Of a stretch of DNA of 64,000 nt, positions 1 through 9,243 are shown one piece after another. The notes under the pieces are model-generated. The model was not told the origin of the DNA and did not search any database. It saw nothing but the letters and a program-made list of their open reading frames with translations. Source of the DNA: Pseudonocardia cypriaca (GTDB lineage: Bacteria; Actinomycetota; Actinomycetes; Mycobacteriales; Pseudonocardiaceae); NCBI RefSeq assembly GCF_006717045.1, contig NZ_VFPH01000001.1:3658001-3722000 (forward strand), in the 5' to 3' direction. Both the position numbers and the translations under genes were made by a program. Position 1 is the stretch's first letter. Each line of letters starts with the position of its first letter.

Positions 1-1157
1 CGATTTCCGTCTACTTCGGAGGCCGTGGACAATGCGTCGCGAATTATGCGCATTGAGCGGTTAGATGCGACCTGCAGAGTGAGTGGCCGAAGCTGTTTAA
101 TTGTTTCCGCAGCAGCATCCCATGATCGCGACAGCGTCTGAGCTTTGAGCAGATAGGCTCGATGCAGATATTGGCTTCGCGTCTCGTGTGGAGGCGTCGC
201 CTCTACGGAGAGTTCAAAGTGATCCAAGGCCTGACCGGTATCCCCGAGTGCTTGCCGGCACATTGCCTCGTGCCACTGAAGCTCGCGCTCGTCGATCCAC
301 CATGCCCAAGCGGGATCTGTGGCGCTGGTTCCGTCTTCGTACAGGGAACGAGCCTCTTTGATGAGCTGCAGGGCCGATGCGTCGCCGCCCTGCGCCAGGG
401 CACGCGCCTTGCGGATCAAGAAGAGCGCCCGCACGCGTGGAGTCAGATGATATGAACCGTCAAGAACCGAGTTCGCGATATCAAGAGCTTCGTGGGGGCG
501 ATTGAGGAACCCAGCATGCATGCTTGCATTCTGCAGAGTAAGAAGCTCGATGCTCGTATCGCCAGCCAGACGCGTAAAATATAGCGCTTCCTGATTCATG
601 CGGCGAACAAGATCATGCTCGTCCGCATCATAAGCAAGCCATCCAGTGATCTCGGCGAGTTCACCGGCCGTGGCGATGAGGTCTTTGCGAATGCTGGGCT
701 GATGCGCACCCGTGCCGATGCTTTCATGGAGAGAGCGAAAGAGGCGCCCGCCAAGACGTGTGAGTTCGGCGCCCCCGTGGCGGTTATCCAGAGACACCAT
801 TGCCTGCATTGAACTCTTGATGTCGGCCAGGTCATCATTGCCCAAGAACGTGGCCATTCGCAGTTCAAGTGGGCCGGAGCGGAGCGTGGCCGGGTCGCGA
901 TTTGGTGCAGTGCCGGCTGTCCTGTCCGGCTCGTTACGGTGCGGATCAGGACGTAGACCGAGTTCTACCTCGGAAGCAAGGTAGAGCTCCTTGTACGCGC
1001 GTTGGTAGACAGGGCTCGGGCGGGAGATGCCACGTTCGTGTCGACGGACCATCTCAGCTGTGATGCCGATCCGTTCGGCAACCTCCTCCTGGGTGCCATG
1101 CTGAAGCCGGTATTCACGCAGGTGGGGACTGAAGGGAACACGCTTCGGGCGGGCCAT
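1..1157 (-). CDS. XRE-family helix-turn-helix regulator with a TPR-like C-terminal region (3' end cut by the window edge)
   Basis: An open frame runs without a stop from an ATG at 1157 to the left edge, about 385 residues. The start MARPKRVPFSPHLREYRLQ leads into a helix-turn-helix (residues about 15-45: QEEVAERIGIT followed by VRRHERG), the XRE/Cro fold. The rest is helical, with alternating alanine, leucine and charged residues and pieces such as ALDIANSVLDG and AMCRQALGDTGQALDHFE that resemble tetratricopeptide repeats, as in actinomycete regulators of mobile elements. A GGAG lies about 10 bases before the ATG. It is divergent from the SCO3933-like gene, with an inverted repeat between them. 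Base composition is visibly less GC-rich than in the rest of the window. Confidence 0.75.
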   Translation of the reverse strand, partial: MARPKRVPFSPHLREYRLQHGTQEEVAERIGITAEMVRRHERGISRPSPVYQRAYKELYLASEVELGLRPDPHRNEPDRTAGTAPNRDPATLRSGPLELRMATFLGNDDLADIKSSMQAMVSLDNRHGGAELTRLGGRLFRSLHESIGTGAHQPSIRKDLIATAGELAEITGWLAYDADEHDLVRRMNQEALYFTRLAGDTSIELLTLQNASMHAGFLNRPHEALDIANSVLDGSYHLTPRVRALFLIRKARALAQGGDASALQLIKEARSLYEDGTSATDPAWAWWIDERELQWHEAMCRQALGDTGQALDHFELSVEATPPHETRSQYLHRAYLLKAQTLSRSWDAAAETIKQLRPLTLQVASNRSMRIIRDALSTASEVDGN

Positions 1158-1235
1158 GTGGTCGCTCTCCGGTCGCTCCTGGGCGGGTGATCTGAGTGTA
1201 GCGGGGACAGTGGTTGCTGCGGGGGGTTTTGGTTG

Positions 1236-1273
1236 AGGTCGCGCGAGGGGTAACTATTGGGGTTTCGCGACCT
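1236..1273. promoter_or_regulatory. Inverted repeat in the divergent regulator/SCO3933 promoter region
   Basis: Arms AGGTCGCG (1236-1243) and CGCGACCT (1266-1273) are perfect inverted repeats with an AT-richer centre that contains TAACTAT. They lie between the XRE regulator gene and the first rightward gene of the element, so a regulator operator covering a promoter is the simplest reading. It is too widely spaced to be a strong terminator. Confidence 0.45.
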
Positions 1274-1364
1274 GGGGCACGTGGTCCTCCGATGGTCTCC
1301 TTGTAGTGCGTCCCCGACCGGAGGCGCACAACCTGCAAGTTGATCCAAAGGGAGCACAGCAGTC

Positions 1365-1706
1365 ATGAAGCTCATCCTCGACACGTCCAACACGAAGTTC
1401 CAGCTCGGTGGCGAGTTCACGCCGCGTCTGGACAAGGACGGTAACCAGCGTCGGGACAAGAGTGGTGGTACGAACCTGCCCCTGTGGGCCGCGAACCTTG
1501 TGGCCTGGTCAGACGGGACTGTTGAGACGATTCTGGTGACCGTCGCCCTCGCTGAGGCTCCGAAGGTTTCCCAGGGTCAGTACGTGTCCGTTCAGGGTCT
1601 GCAGGCGATGCCGTGGGTGCAGAACGGAAACTCTCGGGTGGCGTTTCGTGCCGATTCCATCGTTCCGACCAGCAACGGGGCCGCTCCGGCTCCGAAGGCC
1701 AGCTGA
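1365..1706 (+). CDS. SCO3933-family element regulatory protein
   Basis: A 113-residue protein starting MKLILDTSNTKFQLGGEF. It resembles the small SCO3933-type proteins that open the transfer/replication region of many Streptomyces and Pseudonocardiaceae AICEs: an N-terminal strand, a region naming prior values (PRLDKDGNQRRDK), then LPLWAANLVAW and a strand-rich half. Family proteins are thought to act as regulatory or accessory proteins of the element; no catalytic motif is visible. GGGAG lies about 11 bases upstream of the ATG. It is the first gene of the rightward AICE operon and lies directly opposite the XRE regulator, as expected for an early gene. Confidence 0.7.
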   Translation: MKLILDTSNTKFQLGGEFTPRLDKDGNQRRDKSGGTNLPLWAANLVAWSDGTVETILVTVALAEAPKVSQGQYVSVQGLQAMPWVQNGNSRVAFRADSIVPTSNGAAPAPKAS

Positions 1707-1746
1707 CCATCTACCGGACCTCTGGTCCACGGAAGGTAGTAGTCGC

Positions 1747-2079
1747 ATGGCCGAGACCAATGGCAAGCCGGCGACCATGCCGGAATCCGCTGAGCGGAAG
1801 GCCGACCAGTACCGGCCTGATGCCAGCACGCAGAAGGTGCATGACACGATCGCTCATTCGCTGAGTGATGTCGTGCTCGCCTCGGTTCGTGAAGCTGACA
1901 AGTTCGTGAGCTTGTTCGACTTCTACGACAAGAAGGTGACCCTCGGGGTCCGTTACGGGCACCTGGTCGATGCGGCCGAGTGTCTGGAGATCGCCCTGAC
2001 CCATCTGGGCCAGCTGAAGGCAGCGGTGTCCTACCGGCTGCTGATCGAGGACGAGCAGAACGGCCCGATTCCGTTCTGA
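1747..2079 (+). CDS. Small AICE protein of unknown function
   Basis: 110 residues from the ATG at 1747, preceded by GGAAGG; an in-frame upstream ATG at 1648 would overlap the previous gene and is less likely. The N-terminal 25 residues are polar; the remainder (VHDTIAHSLSDVVLASVREAD, FDFYDKKVTLGVRYGHLV, LEIALTHLGQLKAAV) is helical and looks soluble. I recognise no domain. Its place, between the SCO3933-like gene and the membrane gene, makes it part of the transfer operon; conserved hypotheticals of this size are usual there. Confidence 0.6.
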   Translation: MAETNGKPATMPESAERKADQYRPDASTQKVHDTIAHSLSDVVLASVREADKFVSLFDFYDKKVTLGVRYGHLVDAAECLEIALTHLGQLKAAVSYRLLIEDEQNGPIPF

Positions 2080-2755
2080 CAGATCGTCCTGCATGTAGGG
2101 CAGCGGTGGACACGGGACCGCCGGTTACCAGGCCGATGTGCGGCCCCGCGTCCACCTCTGTTCCCACTCACCACACCAACAAGGCTTTGAGAGTGAGGCA
2201 TCCATCATGGCACGTACACGCTCGCGTGGCAGTGCACGACCGGGTCGTTCCGGCCGCACCAACAAGGCACACGCCCTGACCCCTGCGATCGAGTTCTTCA
2301 CCCAACCCGAACGGCACTTGGCCTGGCGGGTACTGGGGTTCCTCGTCCGCGCCCGCGCGGAAATCATCATCGCCACGACCCTGCTGGTCGTGTTCGTCCA
2401 ACTCCAGGCCTGGCTCACGCCTACGCCTGAGGACACCGGCACGCCGCCGGAGGCGGCACCGGTCATGGTTGACGAGCCACCGTGGCTCGAACCCCCACAC
2501 CTCGCACTACTGATCATGCTCGGGGGGTTCACGGTTCTGCTCGTGATCCCGGCATCCCGCCGGTTCCTGATTCGCCGGGTCTGGTGTGTCATCACCCGGC
2601 ACCGGATGCGGTCCTGCTTTGTGCAGTCCCGCACGATGACCCTCGACGGCAGAATGCCGTTCCTGCTGTGGTCCCGGCCCTCCCCCGTGGGGGAACGAGT
2701 CCGAGTGTGGCTCCCGGCCGGCCTTTCCGTCAAGGACATCGAAGACGACGGTGAA

Positions 2756-2763
2756 CGCCTCGC
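2756..2763. repeat. Left copy of the IS target-site duplication
   Basis: CGCCTCGC at 2756-2763 is repeated exactly at 4242-4249, directly outside the two ends of the IS. Eight bases is the usual duplication length for the IS256 family. Confidence 0.85.
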
Positions 2764-4241
2764 GGGCCTGTCAAGAAGTCTGTGTAAGTCGATCTAGGAA
2801 TCGGTCAGGTCAGGTAGGGGTTGATGCGCTCGGGGTAGGCCAGGGCGAGCGAGCCGAGGGCCTGTTTCCAGCCCTGGACGACGGCGCCTTCGACCAGCCG
2901 GCCCGGGGCCTTGCGTTCGTTGGCTGGTAGGCCCTTCTCCTTCGCCCGGGCGCGGGCGCGTTTGTCCTCAATGTCGCGGATCGCCAGCCACAGCAACTTG
3001 ATCGCGGCGTCGTCGTTCGGGAAGTGCCCCCGGTTCTTGATGATCTTCCGAAGTTGGTAGTTCAGCGACTCGATCGCGTTCGTCGTGTAGATGATCTTCC
3101 GGAGCTCGGGTGGGAACGCCAGGAACGGGATGAACCGCTCCCAGGCGTTCACCCAGGTCGCCACGGCGGCCGGGTACTTCTTGCCGAGGCTGGAGCTGGC
3201 GAAGCTGTCCAACTCGGTGCGGGCGATCTCGTCGGTGGGGGCGGTGTAGATCGGCCGCAGCGCCGCGGCGACCTTCTTGCGGTCGGCGTAGGAGACGAAC
3301 CGCATCGCCGCGCGCAGCAGGTGCACCGTGCAGGTCTGCACGATGCTCTGCGGCCAGGTCGCTTCGATGGCCTCGGGGAATCCGCTCAGCCCGTCGCAAC
3401 ACACGATCAGCACGTCCCGCACGCCGCGGTTGCGCAGCTCGGCGCACACCCCGGCCCAGAACTTCGCCCCCTCGGCTGCCTGCACCCAGATCCCGAGCAC
3501 GTGCTTGACGCCGTCGAGGTCGACCCCGACGGCCAGGTGCGCGGACCGGTTGCGGACCTGGTGCCCGTCCCGCACTTTGATCACCAGCGCGTCCAGGTAG
3601 ACGATCGGGTAGATCTCCTCCAGCGGGCGGGACTGCCAGGCCTTCACCTCCTCCAACACCGAGTCGGTGATCTTGGAGATGGTGTCGTGGGACAGCTCGG
3701 TGCCGATCGTGCGCTGCAGGTGGTGGGCGATGTCGCGCACGGTCATCCCACCCGCATACAGCGAGATGATCATCTCATCCAGGCCGCCGGTGCGCCGCGA
3801 ACCCTTCGGCACCAGGCGCGGTTCGAACGTGCCAGACCGGTCCCGCGGAACGTCCAGGGCCACGTCGCCGACCTCGGTGGCCACCGTCTTCGGGCTGGTG
3901 CCGTTGCGCGAGTTCGGCGTCCCACGCCCGGCCGGGTCGCCTTTCTCGTAGCCCAGGTGCGCGGTCTGCTCGACCGCCAAGCCGCGTTCGAGCACCGCTT
4001 TGATCATCTCCGGGAGGAAACCACCATCGCCGGTCAAGGCGAGCTCGCCCGCATCGACCTGGGACATGAGCTGATCCAGCAGGCCGGCCTCGATCATGCT
4101 GTTCACCGCGTCCCGCGCGGTCACCGGCCCGGCATCATCGTCGGCGCCGAGAGGATGGCCAGCCCGTGGCTCACCGGTCATGGTCATCTGTGTACTCCTC
4201 AACTCAAGAGGATCTTGTTACACAGACCATCTGACACGCTC
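2764..4241. mobile_element. IS256-family insertion sequence, 1478 bp, complete
   Basis: The ends are imperfect inverted repeats. The left end reads GGGCCTGTCAAGAAGTCTGT and the right end, on the other strand, GAGCGTGTCAGATGGTCTGT; both continue with GTAA and share GATC further in. The element contains one transposase gene on the minus strand and is bordered by the 8-bp direct repeat CGCCTCGC. An intact transposase, both ends and a perfect duplication point to a fairly recent insertion. Confidence 0.9.
2805..4187 (-). CDS. IS256-family (Mutator type) transposase
   Basis: A 460-residue DDE transposase of typical length for the family. The catalytic residues are D199 in VYLDALVIKVRD, D265 in VCCDGLSGFPEAI and E373 in TTNAIESLNYQLR; the C-x2-H signature of the family is C286/H289 in CTVHLLRAAM. 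I chose the ATG at 4187 because GAGGAG lies eight bases before it; a TTG at 4202 would add five residues. It is antisense to the interrupted element gene. The frame is intact, so the IS may still be active. Confidence 0.95.
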   Translation of the reverse strand: MTMTGEPRAGHPLGADDDAGPVTARDAVNSMIEAGLLDQLMSQVDAGELALTGDGGFLPEMIKAVLERGLAVEQTAHLGYEKGDPAGRGTPNSRNGTSPKTVATEVGDVALDVPRDRSGTFEPRLVPKGSRRTGGLDEMIISLYAGGMTVRDIAHHLQRTIGTELSHDTISKITDSVLEEVKAWQSRPLEEIYPIVYLDALVIKVRDGHQVRNRSAHLAVGVDLDGVKHVLGIWVQAAEGAKFWAGVCAELRNRGVRDVLIVCCDGLSGFPEAIEATWPQSIVQTCTVHLLRAAMRFVSYADRKKVAAALRPIYTAPTDEIARTELDSFASSSLGKKYPAAVATWVNAWERFIPFLAFPPELRKIIYTTNAIESLNYQLRKIIKNRGHFPNDDAAIKLLWLAIRDIEDKRARARAKEKGLPANERKAPGRLVEGAVVQGWKQALGSLALAYPERINPYLT

Positions 4242-4249
4242 CGCCTCGC
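4242..4249. repeat. Right copy of the IS target-site duplication
   Basis: CGCCTCGC immediately after the right inverted repeat of the IS, identical to 2756-2763. Joining the flanks through a single copy restores the reading frame of the interrupted gene. Confidence 0.85.
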
Positions 4250-4799
4250 CGCCGCCTGCTGGGCCCACGAGGTCCGCATCGCGCCCACTCGCCATCAGGC
4301 CGCACTGGTGGTCGTCGACGTGATTCGACGTGACCCGCTCGCGGCCCGCACCGTGCTCACCCCCGCCGTCCTGGACGACCTCGACGGGGACGACACGTCA
4401 CCGCGCTCCAGGAACGGTGCCACTGCGCCGCTCCCGGACCGCTCCACCCTGCAGCCCAACGCACCCGCGGACTTCCCGACCGTGCAAGCCACCCGCAACG
4501 GCACCAGCACCAACGGCTCGGGCCCGCGCAACACCGGCAAGACCCCGGCCACCACACCGGCCGGTAGCGCAAGCGACTCCGAACCATCCGTGACCGGGTT
4601 CGGAGGCGTGGACGTCAGCGACTACGTCTAGCCACACCACTCGCCCATACGGGCAGAACTCGTCTGATCGTCCACATCGGACGGGGAACGGGATGCGAGG
4701 ACCACGCACCCCGACAGGGGAACCGCGCTCGCACCCCGCTTCTCCGCCAGCAAGGAGAACACCAACGACACCACGACACGCATGAAGGACACGATCACG

Positions 4800-5627
4800 A
4801 TGACCCGCCCACACCGCCGCCGGCGCACCCGCCGCACCTGCCAACCGCTGTCGATCTACAGCCCGATCCACTTCGGGATTGACGAGAACGGCCTCCCCGT
4901 GGAGGTCACCCTGATGTACCGCAACCTGCTCATCGGAGGCGAACCCGGCTCCGGCAAGTCCAGCCTGCTCAACACCATCATCGCCCACGCCGCCCTAGCT
5001 TCGGACGTGAAGCTGTGGCTGTTCGACGGCAAGATCGTCGAACTCGGCTTGTGGCGTTCGGTGGCCGACGTGTTCGTCGGCAACAACATCCGCCACGCCC
5101 TGGACAAGCTCCGCGAGCTCCAGGCCGAGATGGACCTGCGCTACCGGCAGCTCGACGCCGTCAAGCGCCGCAAGATCGTCGACACCGATGGTCTGGACAC
5201 GATCCTGTGCGTGATCGACGAGATCGCCTACTTCACCGCCACGATCGGCACCAAGGAAGAACAGGACGAGTTCCGCAACCTGGTCCGTGACCTCGTCGCC
5301 CGGGGTCGGGCCGCCGGAATCATCGTCGTCGGTGCCACCCAGCGGCCGTCGGCCGACATCATCCCGACCTCGCTGCGGGACCTGTTCGGGTTTCGGGTCG
5401 CCTTCCGCTGTACCACCGACTCCAGCTCGGACATCATCTTGTCCCAGGGTTGGGCCAAGGAAGGCTATTCCGCTAAGAACATCCGCCCGGAAGACATCGG
5501 GGTCGGATGGATCCTCGCCGAAGGCGGCCTCCCACGCCGATTCAAGGCCGCCTACCTGACCGACGCACAGATCGAAGCGGTCATCACCACCGCACTGCGT
5601 ATTCGCGGCATCGACCCCGCCGCATAA
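4800..5627 (+). CDS. FtsK/SpoIIIE-type conjugal DNA translocase (TraSA/TraB-like)
   Basis: 275 residues from the ATG at 4800, which has AAGGA nine bases upstream; an in-frame ATG at 4782 adds six residues. Walker A is GGEPGSGKSS at residues 46-55 and Walker B is LCVIDE at 136-141; RAAGIIVVGATQRPS and RDLFGFRVAFR are the expected downstream FtsK motifs. Proteins of this kind pump double-stranded DNA between mycelial cells. Like pSAM2 TraSA (about 306 residues) it is short and has no membrane segment, so it probably relies on the membrane protein encoded just upstream, which here is broken by the IS. Confidence 0.88.
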   Translation: MTRPHRRRRTRRTCQPLSIYSPIHFGIDENGLPVEVTLMYRNLLIGGEPGSGKSSLLNTIIAHAALASDVKLWLFDGKIVELGLWRSVADVFVGNNIRHALDKLRELQAEMDLRYRQLDAVKRRKIVDTDGLDTILCVIDEIAYFTATIGTKEEQDEFRNLVRDLVARGRAAGIIVVGATQRPSADIIPTSLRDLFGFRVAFRCTTDSSSDIILSQGWAKEGYSAKNIRPEDIGVGWILAEGGLPRRFKAAYLTDAQIEAVITTALRIRGIDPAA

Positions 5628-5690
5628 CCCACACCAGCAAGAACCATCCCGGATAGCACCCGCTATTCGGATCACAGGAGGAGTCTGCCC

Positions 5691-5849
5691 ATGTTCACCC
5701 TGATCGTGACCGCACTCGTGGTCCTGGCCGCGCTCGGAATCCTCGTCCGGATCGCCGATGCGACCAGCACGGATTCCGTGACCACCTCACGGGCTCCCAG
5801 AGTCTCCGTGACGGTCCGGCCCTCCGCTCACCTGCGGGCCATCCGATGA
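5691..5849 (+). CDS. Small single-span membrane peptide of the AICE
   Basis: A 52-residue gene behind a very strong ribosome site (AGGAGGAG, 5676-5683). The start MFTLIVTALVVLAALGIL is a clear membrane helix; a polar tail rich in Ser, Thr, Arg and Val follows. The stop overlaps the next start (ATGA), so the two are translationally coupled. Such peptides near the translocase in Streptomyces elements include the Spd proteins, which affect spread in the mycelium; there is not enough sequence here to claim that. Confidence 0.65.
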   Translation: MFTLIVTALVVLAALGILVRIADATSTDSVTTSRAPRVSVTVRPSAHLRAIR

Positions 5850-6178
5850 GCGCCCCGACCGTCAACCCAGCCTTGACACCAAACCGACCCAACCGGTCCC
5901 GTCCTGGTCGGACCACCCGGGCCCGCCGGAACGTGGTGGAGAACGACGACTACGCCGCCTTCACCCGCCGCGTCATCGCCGCCCACGGTCGACGCATCGC
6001 CCGCGGCGACATCGAAGGCCTCGCCACCCTGGCCGGCCTCGCCGACGACATCAACACCGCCCTCCAGCAGGCCATCACCGGCCTACGCGCCGCCGGCTTC
6101 TCCTGGGCCGACATCGCCACCCGGCTCGGCATCACCCGCCAAGCCGCCCAGCAACGCTGGGGAGGCGAACCCTCATGA
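5846..6178 (+). CDS. Small AICE protein with a C-terminal helix-turn-helix
   Basis: 110 residues starting in an ATGA overlap with the gene before. The N-terminal 35 residues are basic and proline-rich. The last 40 contain SWADIATRLGITRQAAQQRWGG, a helix-turn-helix of the sigma-70 region 4 / sporulation regulator type. The middle (DDINTALQQAITGLRAAG) is a helix that leads into it. Function is unknown; DNA binding within the element is a reasonable inference. Its stop overlaps the next start, again ATGA. Confidence 0.65.
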   Translation: MSAPTVNPALTPNRPNRSRPGRTTRARRNVVENDDYAAFTRRVIAAHGRRIARGDIEGLATLAGLADDINTALQQAITGLRAAGFSWADIATRLGITRQAAQQRWGGEPS

Positions 6179-6462
6179 CCACCACACCGCAGTACGTCCA
6201 CGACGACTACCTGCAGCACAACCTGATGCTCGTCAAAACCGGCCGCAAATCACGGGCACCCGGCATCCGCCGCTGCCCCGACTGCGCCGAACCGTTCATT
6301 GACGACCACACCGGCCTCCCACACTGCCCGAACTGCCGCACCGGGCACCGCCGCCGCTGCGAAAGCTGCCGACAGCTCATCACCAACACCGCCGAAGGTG
6401 ACCGGTACTGCCTGTCCTGCCAAAACCAACCCACCCTCTTCGAAACGGAGTTCACCCCATGA
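6175..6462 (+). CDS. Cysteine-rich zinc-ribbon-like AICE protein
   Basis: 95 residues with four CxxC pairs (CPDC, CPNC, CESC, CLSC) spread over residues about 34-82, a double zinc ribbon arrangement. No enzymatic motif is visible. It is coupled by ATGA overlaps at both ends to neighbours that also carry cysteine pairs. The role is unknown; zinc-ribbon DNA or protein binding is the usual expectation. Confidence 0.65.
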   Translation: MTTTPQYVHDDYLQHNLMLVKTGRKSRAPGIRRCPDCAEPFIDDHTGLPHCPNCRTGHRRRCESCRQLITNTAEGDRYCLSCQNQPTLFETEFTP

Positions 6463-6668
6463 CCAACACCCAGCTTCCGACCGAAGCCCAGCGATTCATC
6501 CTGGTCTGCTCCGCATGCCACGAACTTGCAGCCATGAAGCCACCCCGGGAATGGACCCCCGCGTGGGGATCTCCACCACCGCACTCCCATTGGGACGGCG
6601 AACCGCTCTGTGCGGTCATGACCCGCACCGGCTACCGGTCGGCCGAACCCATGCTTGTGGAGACCTGA
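6459..6668 (+). CDS. Small AICE protein of unknown function
   Basis: 69 residues, starting MTNTQLPTEAQRFILVCSAC in an ATGA overlap with the zinc-ribbon gene. One CxxCH pair (CSACHELA) and a later cysteine (GEPLCAVM) could hold a metal. Short and without a recognisable domain; supported by its tight fit in the operon. Confidence 0.55.
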   Translation: MTNTQLPTEAQRFILVCSACHELAAMKPPREWTPAWGSPPPHSHWDGEPLCAVMTRTGYRSAEPMLVET

Positions 6669-6670
6669 CC

Positions 6671-7042
6671 ATGAGCATCGAACACAGCCGCTGCTACATC
6701 GTCACCTGCGATACCTGCCACGTCACGTTCGACGAAACCGGCGCCGACTACGTCGTCCATTTCGACACCCCTGATGAGGCCATCGGCTACATCACCGAAC
6801 ACGGCTGGACCCTCACCGAAGACGGGGAACCACGCTGCCACCGCTGCACCGCAGCCATCCACTGCGCCCGCGACGGGCACGACTACAGCCCCTGGCATCC
6901 CTGCGCCTGCCAAGGGCGCGTCCCGGATCACGCCCTCTACGGCTGCGGACTGTTCCGCTTCTGCCACGACTGTGATCACCACGAAACCGCCACCCTCGCA
7001 GACCTACCGACGGTCGAAGAGCCACACACCTTCGGTCGTTGA
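6671..7042 (+). CDS. Cysteine/histidine-rich AICE protein
   Basis: 123 residues from the ATG two bases after the previous stop. It begins MSIEHSRCYIVTCDTCHVTF and has pairs CDTC, CHRC, CACQ and CHDC with many histidines, suggesting two zinc sites. The central part (TPDEAIGYITEHGWTLTEDG) resembles the small zinc-containing proteins common in actinomycete mobile elements and phages. No function can be assigned. A longer frame that starts at 6299 overlaps two genes and was not used. Confidence 0.6.
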   Translation: MSIEHSRCYIVTCDTCHVTFDETGADYVVHFDTPDEAIGYITEHGWTLTEDGEPRCHRCTAAIHCARDGHDYSPWHPCACQGRVPDHALYGCGLFRFCHDCDHHETATLADLPTVEEPHTFGR

Positions 7043-7142
7043 CGGCGACCCCCACCCCCGGCCCACCCCACACGCCCACGTGATCAGGGAGTCCGGGGGT
7101 GGTGGTGACCGCCAACCACCAACCACCAGCAAGGAGAACCCC

Positions 7143-7496
7143 ATGACCGCCACCCTCGACACCCCCGCCATCCCGACCACGACCACCGCCAGCGCAAGCA
7201 CCACCGCGGTGCCGAACGCCCGTGGGGAAGCCGCGTTCCTGCGCGCCGAGACCTACAGCCTGACCGCCCGCGAGATCGTCTACGCCCTCGCCGCGCACCT
7301 GACCAACTTCGGCGACACCCTCGCCATCCAGGTGGTCGACCCCCTCACGGCGATCGACGCGCACATGCGGTTCAACGGCGACCTCACCGCCTGGACCCGC
7401 GGCCGCACCCCCACCGACGTGGCCGCCGTCCGCGCCCGCGCCGAGCAGATCGCCCGTGACTACTTCGGCACCTACTTCCCCGCCATCCCCTGGTAG
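7143..7496 (+). CDS. Small AICE protein of unknown function upstream of the initiator
   Basis: 117 residues behind AAGGAG (about eight bases before the ATG). The first 30 residues are Thr/Ala/Pro-rich; the rest is a compact helical domain (TAREIVYALAAHLTNFGD, AVRARAEQIARDYFGTYFP). It ends six bases before the replication initiator gene and is likely co-translated with it. I do not recognise the family. Confidence 0.6.
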   Translation: MTATLDTPAIPTTTTASASTTAVPNARGEAAFLRAETYSLTAREIVYALAAHLTNFGDTLAIQVVDPLTAIDAHMRFNGDLTAWTRGRTPTDVAAVRARAEQIARDYFGTYFPAIPW

Positions 7497-7502
7497 CCGC
7501 CC

Positions 7503-9017
<1,515 letters not shown>

Positions 9018-9054
9018 CCCTCACCCACCCCCATGAATCAGGAGCTAGGAAGCC

Positions 9055-9243
9055 ATGGAACGCGTACTACTGACCGCCGAGGAGGTCGCCGAAGCCCTCC
9101 ACATCGGCCGCTGCACCGTCTACGACCTGATCCGCACCGGACAACTCCGATCCTTCAAGATCGGCAAGCTCCGCCGCATCCCCGTCGACGCCCTCCACGA
9201 GTACGCCCGCCGCATGCTCGACGAGGAAGGCGACGTGGCATGA
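9055..9243 (+). CDS. xis: Excisionase (MerR-like DNA-binding protein, Xis)
   Basis: 62 residues with a winged helix-turn-helix: LTAEEVAEALHIGRCTVYDL, then a basic wing around FKIGKLRRIP, the pattern of AICE and phage excisionases. GGAG (in AGGAGC) lies about 12 bases upstream. Its stop overlaps the integrase start (ATGA), the usual xis-int coupling. It would direct the integrase toward excision, but that partner is frameshifted here. Confidence 0.85.
   Translation: MERVLLTAEEVAEALHIGRCTVYDLIRTGQLRSFKIGKLRRIPVDALHEYARRMLDEEGDVA

Larger units (their letters stand above)
2207..4631 (+). pseudogene. AICE membrane protein gene split by an IS256-family element
   Basis: The 5' part (2207-2763) starts MARTRSRGSARPGRSGRT and has two membrane segments (about residues 50-70, IIIATTLLVVFVQLQAWL, and 98-118, LALLIMLGGFTVLLVIP). 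The 3' part (4250-4631) continues WAHEVRIAPTRHQAALVVVD and ends in a long Pro/Thr/Ser tail. Removing the IS and one copy of the target repeat rejoins the frame exactly, giving 939 nt or 312 residues through DDGERLAAACW. The two-helix N-terminus and the position directly before the translocase suggest a membrane partner of the conjugative pump. As it stands, translation would stop inside the IS at 2797. Confidence 0.85.

Noticed and set aside
3024..4631. A 535-residue plus-strand frame across the IS
   Set aside because: Most of it is antisense to the IS256 transposase. Only its last part (from 4250) coincides with the 3' remnant of the interrupted membrane gene.
4632..4799. A clt/oriT-like transfer origin before the translocase gene
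   Set aside because: TraB-type translocases recognise clusters of short direct repeats; I found no such cluster in this gap or in 5628-5690.
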